Assembly (NCBI GenBank): GCA_041397725.1
Contig: JAWKVZ010000002.1
Span: 186,001-250,000 of the forward strand
Source: JAGRKR01 sp041397725
Lineage (GTDB): Bacteria; Pseudomonadota; Alphaproteobacteria; Rhizobiales; Hyphomicrobiaceae
DNA: 64,000 nt
Direction of reading: 5' to 3'
Part shown: one piece after another, positions 45,605 to 53,684 of the stretch
Position numbering within the stretch: the stretch's first letter is position 1
Layout: every line of letters starts with the position of its first letter
The notes under the pieces: model-generated
What the model was told of the DNA's origin: nothing
The model's database searches: none
What the model saw: the letters and a program-made list of their open reading frames with translations, nothing else
Program-made: the position numbers and the translations under genes

Positions 45605-47995
45605 ATGACAGCGAATCACGCAAAATCCCCGTCCGCACAAGGGCCTGATCCGCTCGGCTCTGCGCCGTCCGAGGCATCGGCTGCCGGCAGTATCTCTGCG
45701 CGTGCACGCGCCGCTGCGCTGGCGCCGGCAGACTGGCCGCATCTCGCCGGCCTGAACGACGAGCAGCGCCGGGCTGTCGAGACACTGGACGGGCCGTTGC
45801 TGGTGCTTGCCGGGGCGGGCACGGGCAAAACCCGCGTTTTGACCTCGCGCATCGCCCATATCGTCGCCAGCCGGCGCGCCTATCCGAGCCAGATTCTGGC
45901 GGTGACCTTCACGAACAAGGCCGCGCGCGAGATGAAGCAGCGCCTGGCGCGGCTCGTCGGCGACGAGGCCGAGGGCATGCCCTGGCTGGGGACATTCCAC
46001 TCCATCGGGGTGAAGATCCTGCGGCGGCATGCCGAACTGGTCGGCCTCAAGTCCGGGTTCACGATCCTCGATGTCGATGACCAGATTCGTCTGCTGAAAC
46101 AGGTGATCTCGGCGGCCAACCTCGACGACAAGCGGTGGCCGGCCCGCCAACTCGCCTCCCTGATCGACAGCTGGAAGAACAGAGGCCTGACGCCCGACAA
46201 GGTTCCGGCGGGCGAGTCTTTCGCATTCGGCAACGGCAAGGGGGCGGAGCTTTATGCCGCCTACCAGCAACGCCTGAAGGACCTCAACGCCGCGGATTTC
46301 GGCGATCTGCTGCTCGAGTGCCTGCGCCTGTTCATGGCGCATCCCGACGTGCTCGCCGACTATCAGCGCCGCTTCCGTTTCATCCTGGTCGACGAGTATC
46401 AGGATACCAATGTGGCCCAGTATCTGTGGCTGCGGCTGCTGGCCCAGGCGGCGCCCAATATCTGCTGCGTCGGCGACGACGATCAGTCGATCTACGGCTG
46501 GCGCGGCGCCGAGGTCGACAACATCCTGAAGTTCGAGAAGGATTTCCCCGGCGCGACAGTGATCCGGCTGGAGCAGAATTATCGCTCGACCGCCCACATT
46601 CTCGGCGCGGCCTCGGCGCTCATCGCCCACAACACGGCGCGCCTTGGCAAGACCTTGCGCACCGACGCCGGGCAGGGCCAGAAGGTCATCGTCGCCAACT
46701 ATTGGGACGACGAGGAGGAGGCGCGCGCCACCGCCGAGGACATCGAGCGGTTGCAGCGAGAGGGCCAGCGGCTGAACGAGATCGCCGTGCTGGTGCGCGC
46801 ATCGTTTCAGATGCGCGCCTTCGAGGATCGCTTCGTGACCATGGGCCTGCCCTATCGCGTGATCGGTGGGCCGCGCTTCTACGAGCGCCAGGAAATCAAG
46901 GACGCCATCGCCTATCTCGAGATCACGGTCAATCCGACCAACGATCTCAAGTTCGAGCGGATCGTCAACGTGCCGAAGCGCGGCCTCGGCGACGCCGCCG
47001 TCAAGACCGTGCACGGCCACGCCCGCCAGCGCGGGTTGCCGCTGATGCAGGCCGCCCGGGAACTCGTCGAGACGGAGGAACTGGCCCCGAGGGCGCGCAA
47101 GTCGCTGGCCGGTCTGCTCGCCGCCTTCGAGCGGTGGGGGAAGCTGGCGCGCGAGATGCGGCACGGTGAACTGGCGGAGCTCATCCTGGATGAGTCCGGC
47201 TATACGGAGATGTGGCAGAACGACCGTTCGCCCCAGGCTCAGTCCCGGCTCGAGAACCTCAAGGAGCTCGTGCGCTTCATGCATGAGTTCGACACGCTCG
47301 AGGGCTTCCTCGAGCACGTCTCGCTCGTCATGGATGTCGACGGCGCCGAGGACGGCGACCGCGTCTCGCTGATGACGCTGCACGCGGCCAAGGGCCTGGA
47401 GTTCGATGTCGTCTTTCTCCCCGGGTTCGAGGAAGGGCTCTTTCCTCACCAGCGCAGCCTCGACGAGAACGGCCTCACGGGGCTCGAGGAGGAGCGGCGG
47501 CTGGCGCATGTCGGGCTCACCCGCGCCAAGCGCCGCGCGAAGGTATCGTTCACGCAGAACCGGCGGGTCCGCGGTCTCTGGCAGGCTGCGATGGCCTCGC
47601 GTTTCGTGGACGAGTTGCCGGAGGTGCACGTCGAGGTTCAGGAGCCGCCGAGCCGCTATGGCGGTGGCTACTCCAATCCCTATGGGCGCAGCCGCTTCGA
47701 CGAGGCGGCGCAGGCCTTTCAAAGTCCTTACGCCACGCCGGGCTGGCAGCGCGCACAGGCGGGTTGGCGGCAGGCTGCGGCCTCCGGGCAGCGCTCGCGC
47801 ACGCCCTTGACGCTCGAAGGCGAGCTGGTGGCGTCGTCGACCGCCGATACAGCGAACCACGCCGTCGGCGCGCGGGTATTTCACGACAAATTCGGCTATG
47901 GGCGCGTCGTCGAGGTCGACGGAAACAAGCTCACCATCGAATTCGACAAGGCCGGCCGCAAGCGTGTCGTCGAGAGCTTCGTCAAGGCCGCGTGA
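45605..47995 (+). CDS. uvrD: UvrD/PcrA-family ATP-dependent DNA helicase
   Basis: A 796-residue superfamily 1A 3'-5' helicase used in nucleotide excision and mismatch repair. A Pro/Ala/Ser-rich N-terminal extension of about 45 residues precedes the Q-motif region and Walker A (GAGTGKT, 70-76). Walker B is DEYQDTN, followed by GDDDQSIYGWRGA, QNYRST and MTLHAAKGLEFDVVFLPG. The C-terminal end (GARVFHDKFGYGRVVEVDG) is the Tudor-like domain of this family. No ribosome site precedes ATG 45605, but TATAGT at 45591-45596 ends 8 nt before it, so the mRNA is probably leaderless. UvrD, PcrA and Rep cannot be separated with certainty. Confidence 0.94.
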   Translation: MTANHAKSPSAQGPDPLGSAPSEASAAGSISARARAAALAPADWPHLAGLNDEQRRAVETLDGPLLVLAGAGTGKTRVLTSRIAHIVASRRAYPSQILAVTFTNKAAREMKQRLARLVGDEAEGMPWLGTFHSIGVKILRRHAELVGLKSGFTILDVDDQIRLLKQVISAANLDDKRWPARQLASLIDSWKNRGLTPDKVPAGESFAFGNGKGAELYAAYQQRLKDLNAADFGDLLLECLRLFMAHPDVLADYQRRFRFILVDEYQDTNVAQYLWLRLLAQAAPNICCVGDDDQSIYGWRGAEVDNILKFEKDFPGATVIRLEQNYRSTAHILGAASALIAHNTARLGKTLRTDAGQGQKVIVANYWDDEEEARATAEDIERLQREGQRLNEIAVLVRASFQMRAFEDRFVTMGLPYRVIGGPRFYERQEIKDAIAYLEITVNPTNDLKFERIVNVPKRGLGDAAVKTVHGHARQRGLPLMQAARELVETEELAPRARKSLAGLLAAFERWGKLAREMRHGELAELILDESGYTEMWQNDRSPQAQSRLENLKELVRFMHEFDTLEGFLEHVSLVMDVDGAEDGDRVSLMTLHAAKGLEFDVVFLPGFEEGLFPHQRSLDENGLTGLEEERRLAHVGLTRAKRRAKVSFTQNRRVRGLWQAAMASRFVDELPEVHVEVQEPPSRYGGGYSNPYGRSRFDEAAQAFQSPYATPGWQRAQAGWRQAAASGQRSRTPLTLEGELVASSTADTANHAVGARVFHDKFGYGRVVEVDGNKLTIEFDKAGRKRVVESFVKAA

Positions 47996-48228
47996 GCGTT
48001 GCCGGCGTTCGGTCCCGCGCTTGCCTCATTCCTGCACCCTGGCCCGATTAGGCTGACGTGTGACGGCGGCGCTCCGCGCTCCCATCCCGACGGGCCGCAC
48101 CCTAGCCTCGACAATGTCCGGTGATCAGCCTAAAAAACTGCTCTCGGTCTGTGCTGGCGGGTAGCGGTCATCTAGGGGAAGGCGCGACTGTCCGGAGCTC
48201 GTTTGGCATCTCGCGTGAGGGGGAGTAG

Positions 48229-49743
48229 ATGTCTCAAGCCAGCGTAGCACCAGCGGTTACAGCGCGCCCGGAGCCCGGCGCCCTACCGCCCGTCGCCCAG
48301 CCCGTCCCATCAACGGATGAGCCGGCTTTCGCCGCGGTGCCTGTCGCCGCCGGCGAGGTCATCGTCGCCCTGCCGGAGCCCGCAGCCACGGGTGAGCGGT
48401 TCATTCCGGTCACGCGCTTCGCGCTCATCGATCGTCTGACGCGGCCGCATTCCTGGCCCGACACTCAGGTTGCGAACGATGCGCGGCGCTTTTTCCGCTA
48501 TCTGGATTTCTGGCGCCGCCAGCGCTACGCCGCCCAGCTCCTGTCGCTGGAGCAGGATTACGAGCCGTTCAATCCCGACAGCGACTTGCTGATCACGCGC
48601 AAGATTGGTCCTGCCGATCGCCTCGTCATGCAGAAGCGGCTGGTCAAGAACATGGCGACGCTGCTCGAGCAGGCGAATTTCGAGCGGATCGACGTCAAGC
48701 AGGTGCAGCTCATCCTGACGCGCGACTCGCACTACGGCCTCGACCTCTTCGTCGATCTCGACGCCTTCGAGGAGATCCTCATCTACTACCGTGGCGCGAC
48801 CAACACGCGCCACAGCCGGCGCAGTCTCAGGAAGCTCTTCCTCCACAAAGAGGAGTTCGACGTTCCGATCTATCAGCGGCTCTTCATTCTCTTCAAGCTC
48901 AAGCCCGAGGCGGATCGCGTCAGGGAGGTGATGGAGCGAGAGAAGTGCACCGAGAAAGAGGCGCTGCGCCAGGTCCGTCGTTTGCGCGGGCGGCTGCCGG
49001 CGGCCGTCAAGCCCGAGAACGTCTATCTGAAGCTGTTCAAGAACATCCCGCGCACCGATATCGAGATGGTGTTTCCGAACACCAAGGTGCGCTTTCGGAT
49101 CCGCGACAAGATCAAGCTCGGCGTCACTGCCGGCGGTGGCACCGTGGCCGGCATCGTCGGAACGGTGACGAAGCTCATGGCCGCGACGAACCCGGTCGGG
49201 CTCGCGGTGGCGGTCGCCGGCTTTGGCGGTCTCCTGTTCCGGCAGATCATGAGCTTCTTCCAGCAGCACCAGCGCTACATGGTGGTGATGGCGCAGAACC
49301 TCTACTTTCACTCGATGGCCGACAATCACGGCGTGATGACACTGCTCGCCGATCGCGCCGTGGCGGAGGACGTCAAGGAGGAAATCTTGCTGTACAGCGT
49401 GCTGGCCAAGGAAAGCGTCAAGAAGGCCGATTTCAACGAGGTGAAGGTGGCCATCGAGCAGTACCTGATCAATGCCTTCGGCGCCGAGGTGCATTTCGAT
49501 CTGCATGATGCGCTCGAGCGGTTGGAGCGCGATGGTCTCATCAGCGAGACGCCGGACGGCGCGCTTGTGGCCATGCCCCCGGCGGAGGCCGCAAAGCGTA
49601 TCGACCAGTTGTGGGATTCCTACCTCGACGAGTTGCCGGACCCGAAACCCGGCGAAGGCTTCGAGTACGACGACGACGCGCCTCTTCCGACCACGCCCGG
49701 CGTCACGCCCACTCCCGATTCCACGCCAACGCCCGCGGCATAG
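48229..49743 (+). CDS. DUF3754 (TMEM143-like) membrane protein
   Basis: A 504-residue protein with a Pro/Ala-rich N-terminus (1-60), a helical domain, and two membrane segments (about 300-322 and 326-345) separated by a short loop. The stretch VYLKLFKNIPRTDIEMVFPN followed by the membrane hairpin is the hallmark of DUF3754, which includes mitochondrial TMEM143; function is unknown. A soluble domain follows (about 350-470) and a Pro/Thr-rich tail ends the protein. The ATG at 48229 follows GAGGGGGAG. It lies between uvrD and prmA with no close operon partner. The 233-bp gap upstream shows no gene. Confidence 0.8.
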   Translation: MSQASVAPAVTARPEPGALPPVAQPVPSTDEPAFAAVPVAAGEVIVALPEPAATGERFIPVTRFALIDRLTRPHSWPDTQVANDARRFFRYLDFWRRQRYAAQLLSLEQDYEPFNPDSDLLITRKIGPADRLVMQKRLVKNMATLLEQANFERIDVKQVQLILTRDSHYGLDLFVDLDAFEEILIYYRGATNTRHSRRSLRKLFLHKEEFDVPIYQRLFILFKLKPEADRVREVMEREKCTEKEALRQVRRLRGRLPAAVKPENVYLKLFKNIPRTDIEMVFPNTKVRFRIRDKIKLGVTAGGGTVAGIVGTVTKLMAATNPVGLAVAVAGFGGLLFRQIMSFFQQHQRYMVVMAQNLYFHSMADNHGVMTLLADRAVAEDVKEEILLYSVLAKESVKKADFNEVKVAIEQYLINAFGAEVHFDLHDALERLERDGLISETPDGALVAMPPAEAAKRIDQLWDSYLDELPDPKPGEGFEYDDDAPLPTTPGVTPTPDSTPTPAA

Positions 49744-49849
49744 CGCCAGGGCGGACGGTCTCGGCAGGCTCGCGTCGGTGTCGATGGCGGGGCCCGCTTG
49801 ATGATATGCTGCGGCGTCCTGAACCTCTCCGCCATCGTGAGAATTCCGA

Positions 49850-50728
49850 ATGAGCCTCTACAAGCTGACGCTCGATTGCGAGCGCGGTCATGCGCGAACC
49901 GTCTGCGCACTGCTCGAGGAGGCCGTCGATCCGCCGCCGCTGGCCGTGTCTCAATTCGAGGTGCCGGGCACGCCGCACTGGCGCGTCGAGGCCTACTGCG
50001 CCTCTCAGGCCGCGGCTGAGGCCGTGGCGGCGGCGCTGGCTGATCTTGCCGTCGCTCGCTCCATCGCCGTGACGCCGGCTGTCGAGGCCGTGCCCGACGA
50101 GAATTGGGTGGCGCTGTCGCAAGCTGCATTGCCACCGGTCGAGGCGGGGCGCTTCCTGGTGCACGGCAGTCATGACCGGGCGCGTGCCAGGGGGCGGCAT
50201 CTGGCCATCGAAATCGACGCGGGCGAGGCCTTCGGCACCGCCCATCACGCCACCACGGAGGGGTGCCTTCTCGCCATCGATCGGCTGCTGCGCCGGCGCC
50301 ATTTCGCCCGCGTACTCGATCTCGGCACGGGGTCGGGCGTGCTCGCCATCGCCGTTGCATTGGCCGATCCGCACGCCTCGGTGATCGCCAGCGACATCGA
50401 CGCGCGGGCTTGCGAGGTGGCGGCTGGAAACTGCCGGGGGAATGGCGTGGCGGCGCGCGTCCGCGTGGTCGAGGCCGTCGGCCTCGCGCATGCCCGCCTG
50501 CGCAACGACGCTGCCTTCGATCTCATTCTCGCGAACATCCTGGCCGAGCCGCTGCGGGCCATGGCGCCGGCGCTCGCCCGCCGGCTGGCGCCTTCGGGAA
50601 GCCTGGTGCTGTCCGGGATACTCGTGCGACAGGCGCCCGAGGTGATTGCGGCGTATCGGGCCGCCGGGTTGACGCTCGTTCGCCACGACCGGCTGGCCGG
50701 GTGGTCGACACTCACGTTCGGGCGCTGA
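49850..50728 (+). CDS. prmA: Ribosomal protein L11 methyltransferase PrmA
   Basis: A 292-residue SAM-dependent enzyme that trimethylates ribosomal protein L11. An N-terminal substrate-recognition domain (about 1-110) precedes a Rossmann methyltransferase domain with FGTAHHATTEGCL, VLDLGTGSGVLAIAVA, the acidic SDIDARACEVA and LILANILAEPL (an N-I-L motif typical of PrmA). The start is a simple ATG with a weak ribosome site. In alphaproteobacteria prmA often precedes aminopeptidase P, as here, but two DUF1127 genes on the opposite strand lie between them. A bidirectional terminator follows. Confidence 0.93.
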   Translation: MSLYKLTLDCERGHARTVCALLEEAVDPPPLAVSQFEVPGTPHWRVEAYCASQAAAEAVAAALADLAVARSIAVTPAVEAVPDENWVALSQAALPPVEAGRFLVHGSHDRARARGRHLAIEIDAGEAFGTAHHATTEGCLLAIDRLLRRRHFARVLDLGTGSGVLAIAVALADPHASVIASDIDARACEVAAGNCRGNGVAARVRVVEAVGLAHARLRNDAAFDLILANILAEPLRAMAPALARRLAPSGSLVLSGILVRQAPEVIAAYRAAGLTLVRHDRLAGWSTLTFGR

Positions 50729-50758
50729 GCCGTCGCGATTGCCAAGGGGGCAAAGAGA

Positions 50759-50790
50759 AAGGCCTGCGGGCGGGAGCCCGGCAGGCCTTC
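50759..50790. terminator. Bidirectional terminator between prmA and the DUF1127 gene
   Basis: AAGGCCTGC (50759-50767) pairs with GCAGGCCTT (50781-50789); the stem extends with GGGC/GCCC around a GGGA loop and one bulged G. In the minus direction it is followed by TCTCTTTG, a passable U tract; in the plus direction by TCTCGTT, which is weaker. It sits between two convergent genes, so it probably serves both. Confidence 0.65.
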
Positions 50791-50839
50791 TCGTTCGTCA
50801 CCGGCGGCATGCGCGGAGCCGGTCGGAGCCGTGATCGCC

Positions 50840-51088
50840 TCAGACGATGACGCGGGCGGCGCGCGACGTGGGCCGACGCAGCTTGGCGATGTGCTCCCGC
50901 GAGTAGCCGAGAGCCAGAAGCTCATCATCCGAGTAGCGGTCCATGTAGAAGGACACGATGCGGTCGGCTTCGGCCTGCCGCGAACGGCCCAACCGCTCCA
51001 TCACGCGCCAGAAGAGGCTCGGCCGTGCGTGCTCTGCGCGCTCCAGGTCGAGCACCGACCCGGTGGAAATCGTGGTGGCAGCCATCAT
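50840..51088 (-). CDS. DUF1127 family small protein
   Basis: An 82-residue protein. The C-terminal half, YSDDELLALGYSREHIAKLRR, is the DUF1127 (YjiS-like) signature of short Arg-rich proteins abundant in alphaproteobacteria. In Agrobacterium, members of this family affect phosphate-related behaviour and small-RNA turnover, but no role is established here. Residues 1-45 are less conserved. Two adjacent ATGs (51088, 51085) follow AGGAGA. It lies 65 bp downstream of a second DUF1127 gene on the same strand. Confidence 0.78.
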   Translation of the reverse strand: MMAATTISTGSVLDLERAEHARPSLFWRVMERLGRSRQAEADRIVSFYMDRYSDDELLALGYSREHIAKLRRPTSRAARVIV

Positions 51089-51152
51089 CAGTCTCCTAAC
51101 GTTCTTGTTTGTCTTGGTCGTTCATCTTCCGATCGCAGTCTCGAGTCCGCGC

Positions 51153-51404
51153 TCAGAGCCAGATGCGAATGTCGTCGCGGGGCTCCAAGTGGGAGTGCCG
51201 GACAGCGTCGGGCACGAGACCGATGTCTTTGAGCATCGCGTCGCTCATGTGCGGCAGGTCGGCTGCGGCGCACGTTTCGGCGGCATAGGCATGCCGGCGA
51301 GCGGCGAAAAAGCTGTCCCAGAAGCTCCTGAGCCGACCCGGGCGAACGCTCTCGTCCTGAGCGAAGCGCGGCTCGCGATCCGTGGTGAAGGCTGCAGTGG
51401 TCAT
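51153..51404 (-). CDS. DUF1127 family small protein
   Basis: An 83-residue protein with the DUF1127 core LPHMSDAMLKDIGLVPDAVR near the C-terminus. A Trp- and Phe-containing segment (SFWDSFFAARRHAY) precedes it. ATG 51404 has AAGGAAG about 9 nt upstream; a TTG six bases further is in frame but less likely. With the next gene it forms a pair of related small proteins, probably an old duplication. A candidate promoter (TTGAAA, 16 nt, TATGCA) lies on the minus strand between about 51560 and 51590. Confidence 0.76.
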   Translation of the reverse strand: MTTAAFTTDREPRFAQDESVRPGRLRSFWDSFFAARRHAYAAETCAAADLPHMSDAMLKDIGLVPDAVRHSHLEPRDDIRIWL

Positions 51405-51817
51405 GATCAATTCTTCCTTTTTCGTCCTGACGGGTGGCGGGGACCCATTTCCCTGCTGGACCGTCGTTCCGGCGTCTCGTCCCGAAGCGCCGATGTCGCG
51501 AAAGTAGTGCTTCGTTCGCAGTTGCGGGAGGCTTCATGTCGCAATGCAGCAATGCAGGAATGCATAGCTTTAGACTTATATCTTTCAAGGTGTTGCAAAA
51601 TGACCGTACATTCATCTGCCGGCAATGAATCGGCAGCATGCGAGGCTTTGGATGGGGTGCGGCAGCGAGCGGTTGCGCGCCCAGGCGGCTGGCGCTTCGC
51701 GCGCGGGGCAACCGGACCGGCCGCCTGCCGCCTTTCCCAGGCGCCGCTCGTCGGGCGCCGGCAGCACGGGGGGCCGAAGCAATTCCCTTCGCACCCAATG
51801 ATGGTCTAGAAGGGGCC
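51405..51817 (-). other. Divergent intergenic region, DUF1127 pair / aminopeptidase P
   Basis: This 413-bp gap separates divergently transcribed genes. On the minus strand TTGAAA, then 16 nt, then TATGCA could serve the DUF1127 genes. The part from about 51540 to 51625 is AT-rich compared with its surroundings. The 5' end of the aminopeptidase frame stays open for about 180 bp upstream of its ATG, but that stretch has no peptidase residues, so I treat it as noncoding. Confidence 0.4.
51541..51564 (+). repeat. Three tandem 8-bp repeats
   Basis: GCAATGCA at 51541-51548 and 51549-51556 is followed by GGAATGCA at 51557-51564: three head-to-tail copies with one mismatch. They overlap the -10 of the candidate promoter for the minus-strand DUF1127 genes, so they might be a regulator binding site. 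Confidence 0.5.
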
Positions 51818-53647
51818 ATGTTCCAGGATTTCGAGCGAAAATTCGACGCAGCCCAGAGCGCCGAGCGGATCGGCCGGCTGCGGGCGCTGCTGGCCGAGCG
51901 CGGCATCGACGGCTATGTCGTGCCCCGCGCCGATGAGCACCAGGGCGAGTATGTGCCGGCTTCGGCCGAGCGGCTGGCGTATCTGACGGGGTTCAGCGGC
52001 TCGGCGGGCCTCGCCGTGGTGCTGGCCAAGGCGGCGGCGCTGTTCGTCGACGGCCGCTACACGGTCCAGGCAGCCGGTCAGGTCGATCGGCGTCTGCTGG
52101 CCGTGCACGAGCAGCCGCCGCGCCAGTATGCCGACTGGATCTGTGAGAAGCTGGCGACGGGCAGTCGCGTCGGGTTCGATCCGTGGCTCACTACGCTGGC
52201 GGAAGCGGAGCGCCTCGCCGGTGTGCTGGAGAAAAAGGGCATCGCGCTGAAGGCGATCCGGGGCAACCTCGTGGATCGCGTATGGGGCTCCGAACGGCCC
52301 GCTCCGCCGGCGGGGCCGGTGATCGTGCACCCGCACAAGCTCGCGGGGCGGTCGAGCGAGGACAAGATCGGCGATCTCCAGCGCAGGCTGGCCGAGGCGG
52401 GCGAGGATGCGGTCGTGCTGACCTTGCCCGATTCCATCTCATGGCTGTTCAACATTCGCGGCAGCGACGTCGCCCACAATCCCGTCGTGCTCGCCTTCGC
52501 CGTCGTGCCGGTGCGCGGCCGCCCGACGCTGTTCGTCGATCCGGACAAGCTCGACGCCAAGGCGCGGGCGCACATCGAGGCCGTCGCCTCGCTCGAGCCC
52601 CCCGGCGAGACGACGCTCCGGCGGGCGATGGGCCGCCTGCGGACCGAAGGACTCACGGTGCGGCTCGATCCGGCAACCGCCGCATCCTGGTTCGCGCAGG
52701 CGCTGGGCGGCAAGCGTGCCAAGCTGTCGCGCGCCGCCGATCCCTGCCTGCTGCCCAAGGCGCGCAAGAACGCGGCGGAGATCAAGGGGGCACGGCGTGC
52801 GCACGAGCGAGACGGGGCGGCCGTCGTCCGTTTCCTGGCGTGGCTCGACCGCGCGGTGGAGGCCGGCGAGCAGGTGGACGAGATCACCACGGTCGAGCGT
52901 CTGGAGGCCTTCCGGGCCGAGACCGGCGCGTTGCGCGAGGTGAGCTTTGACACGATCTCGGGCTCGGGGCCGAACGGCGCCATCGTGCACTACCGGGTGA
53001 CGCGCACGAGCAATCGCGTGCTGCGCAAGGGCGAGCTGTTCCTGCTCGATTCCGGCGCGCAGTACGTCGACGGCACGACAGACATCACGCGCACCATCGC
53101 CATCGGCAGGCCGACGGCGGAGATGTGCGAGCGGTTCACGCTGGTGCTCAAGGGCCATATCGCCGTCTCGACCGCGCGGTTTCCGCAGGGCACGCGGGGC
53201 GTCGACCTCGATCCCATGGCGCGCCGGGCGCTGTGGATGCACGGACTGGACTACGCCCACGGCACCGGACACGGCGTCGGCAGCTATCTCTCGGTGCACG
53301 AGGGGCCGGCCAGCATCTCGCGCCGCGGCATGGTGGCGCTCGAGCCCGGCATGATCCTCTCGAACGAGCCCGGCTATTACAGCGAGGGACGCTACGGCAT
53401 CCGTATCGAGAACCTCGTGCTGGTGAGCGAGCTTAAGGCGCTGCCGGGCGGCGACATGCCGGTAATGGGCTTCGAGGTGCTGACGCTTGCGCCGATCGAT
53501 CGCCGGCTCGTCGATCGCCGGCTGCTCACGGGCGAGGAGCGGGCGTGGCTCGACGACTATCACGCCCGCGTCCGCACGACGCTGTCGCCCATGCTGGCGC
53601 CGCCCGACCGCACGTGGCTGGCCAAGGCGACGGCGCCGCTCGAGTGA
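51818..53647 (+). CDS. Xaa-Pro aminopeptidase (long aminopeptidase P, M24B)
   Basis: A 609-residue metalloprotease that removes N-terminal residues before proline. It has two N-terminal creatinase-like domains (about 1-300) and a C-terminal pita-bread catalytic domain. Metal-binding residues are visible in order: LDSGAQYVDGTTDITRT (two Asp), HGTGHGVG (His), NEPGYY (Glu) and GIRIENL (Glu). The length of about 600 matches the long aminopeptidase P form. ATG 51818 has GAAGGGG before it. It converges on xseA with 37 bp between stops. Confidence 0.92.
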   Translation: MFQDFERKFDAAQSAERIGRLRALLAERGIDGYVVPRADEHQGEYVPASAERLAYLTGFSGSAGLAVVLAKAAALFVDGRYTVQAAGQVDRRLLAVHEQPPRQYADWICEKLATGSRVGFDPWLTTLAEAERLAGVLEKKGIALKAIRGNLVDRVWGSERPAPPAGPVIVHPHKLAGRSSEDKIGDLQRRLAEAGEDAVVLTLPDSISWLFNIRGSDVAHNPVVLAFAVVPVRGRPTLFVDPDKLDAKARAHIEAVASLEPPGETTLRRAMGRLRTEGLTVRLDPATAASWFAQALGGKRAKLSRAADPCLLPKARKNAAEIKGARRAHERDGAAVVRFLAWLDRAVEAGEQVDEITTVERLEAFRAETGALREVSFDTISGSGPNGAIVHYRVTRTSNRVLRKGELFLLDSGAQYVDGTTDITRTIAIGRPTAEMCERFTLVLKGHIAVSTARFPQGTRGVDLDPMARRALWMHGLDYAHGTGHGVGSYLSVHEGPASISRRGMVALEPGMILSNEPGYYSEGRYGIRIENLVLVSELKALPGGDMPVMGFEVLTLAPIDRRLVDRRLLTGEERAWLDDYHARVRTTLSPMLAPPDRTWLAKATAPLE

Positions 53648-53684
53648 GCCGAGGAATTTCGTGAGCGCCGGCGGACACGCCGCC

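Noticed and set aside
51638..51817. Longer N-terminus for aminopeptidase P
   Set aside because: The frame is open but the extra 60 residues are Arg/Ala-rich with no peptidase similarity, and ATG 51818 has its own ribosome site.
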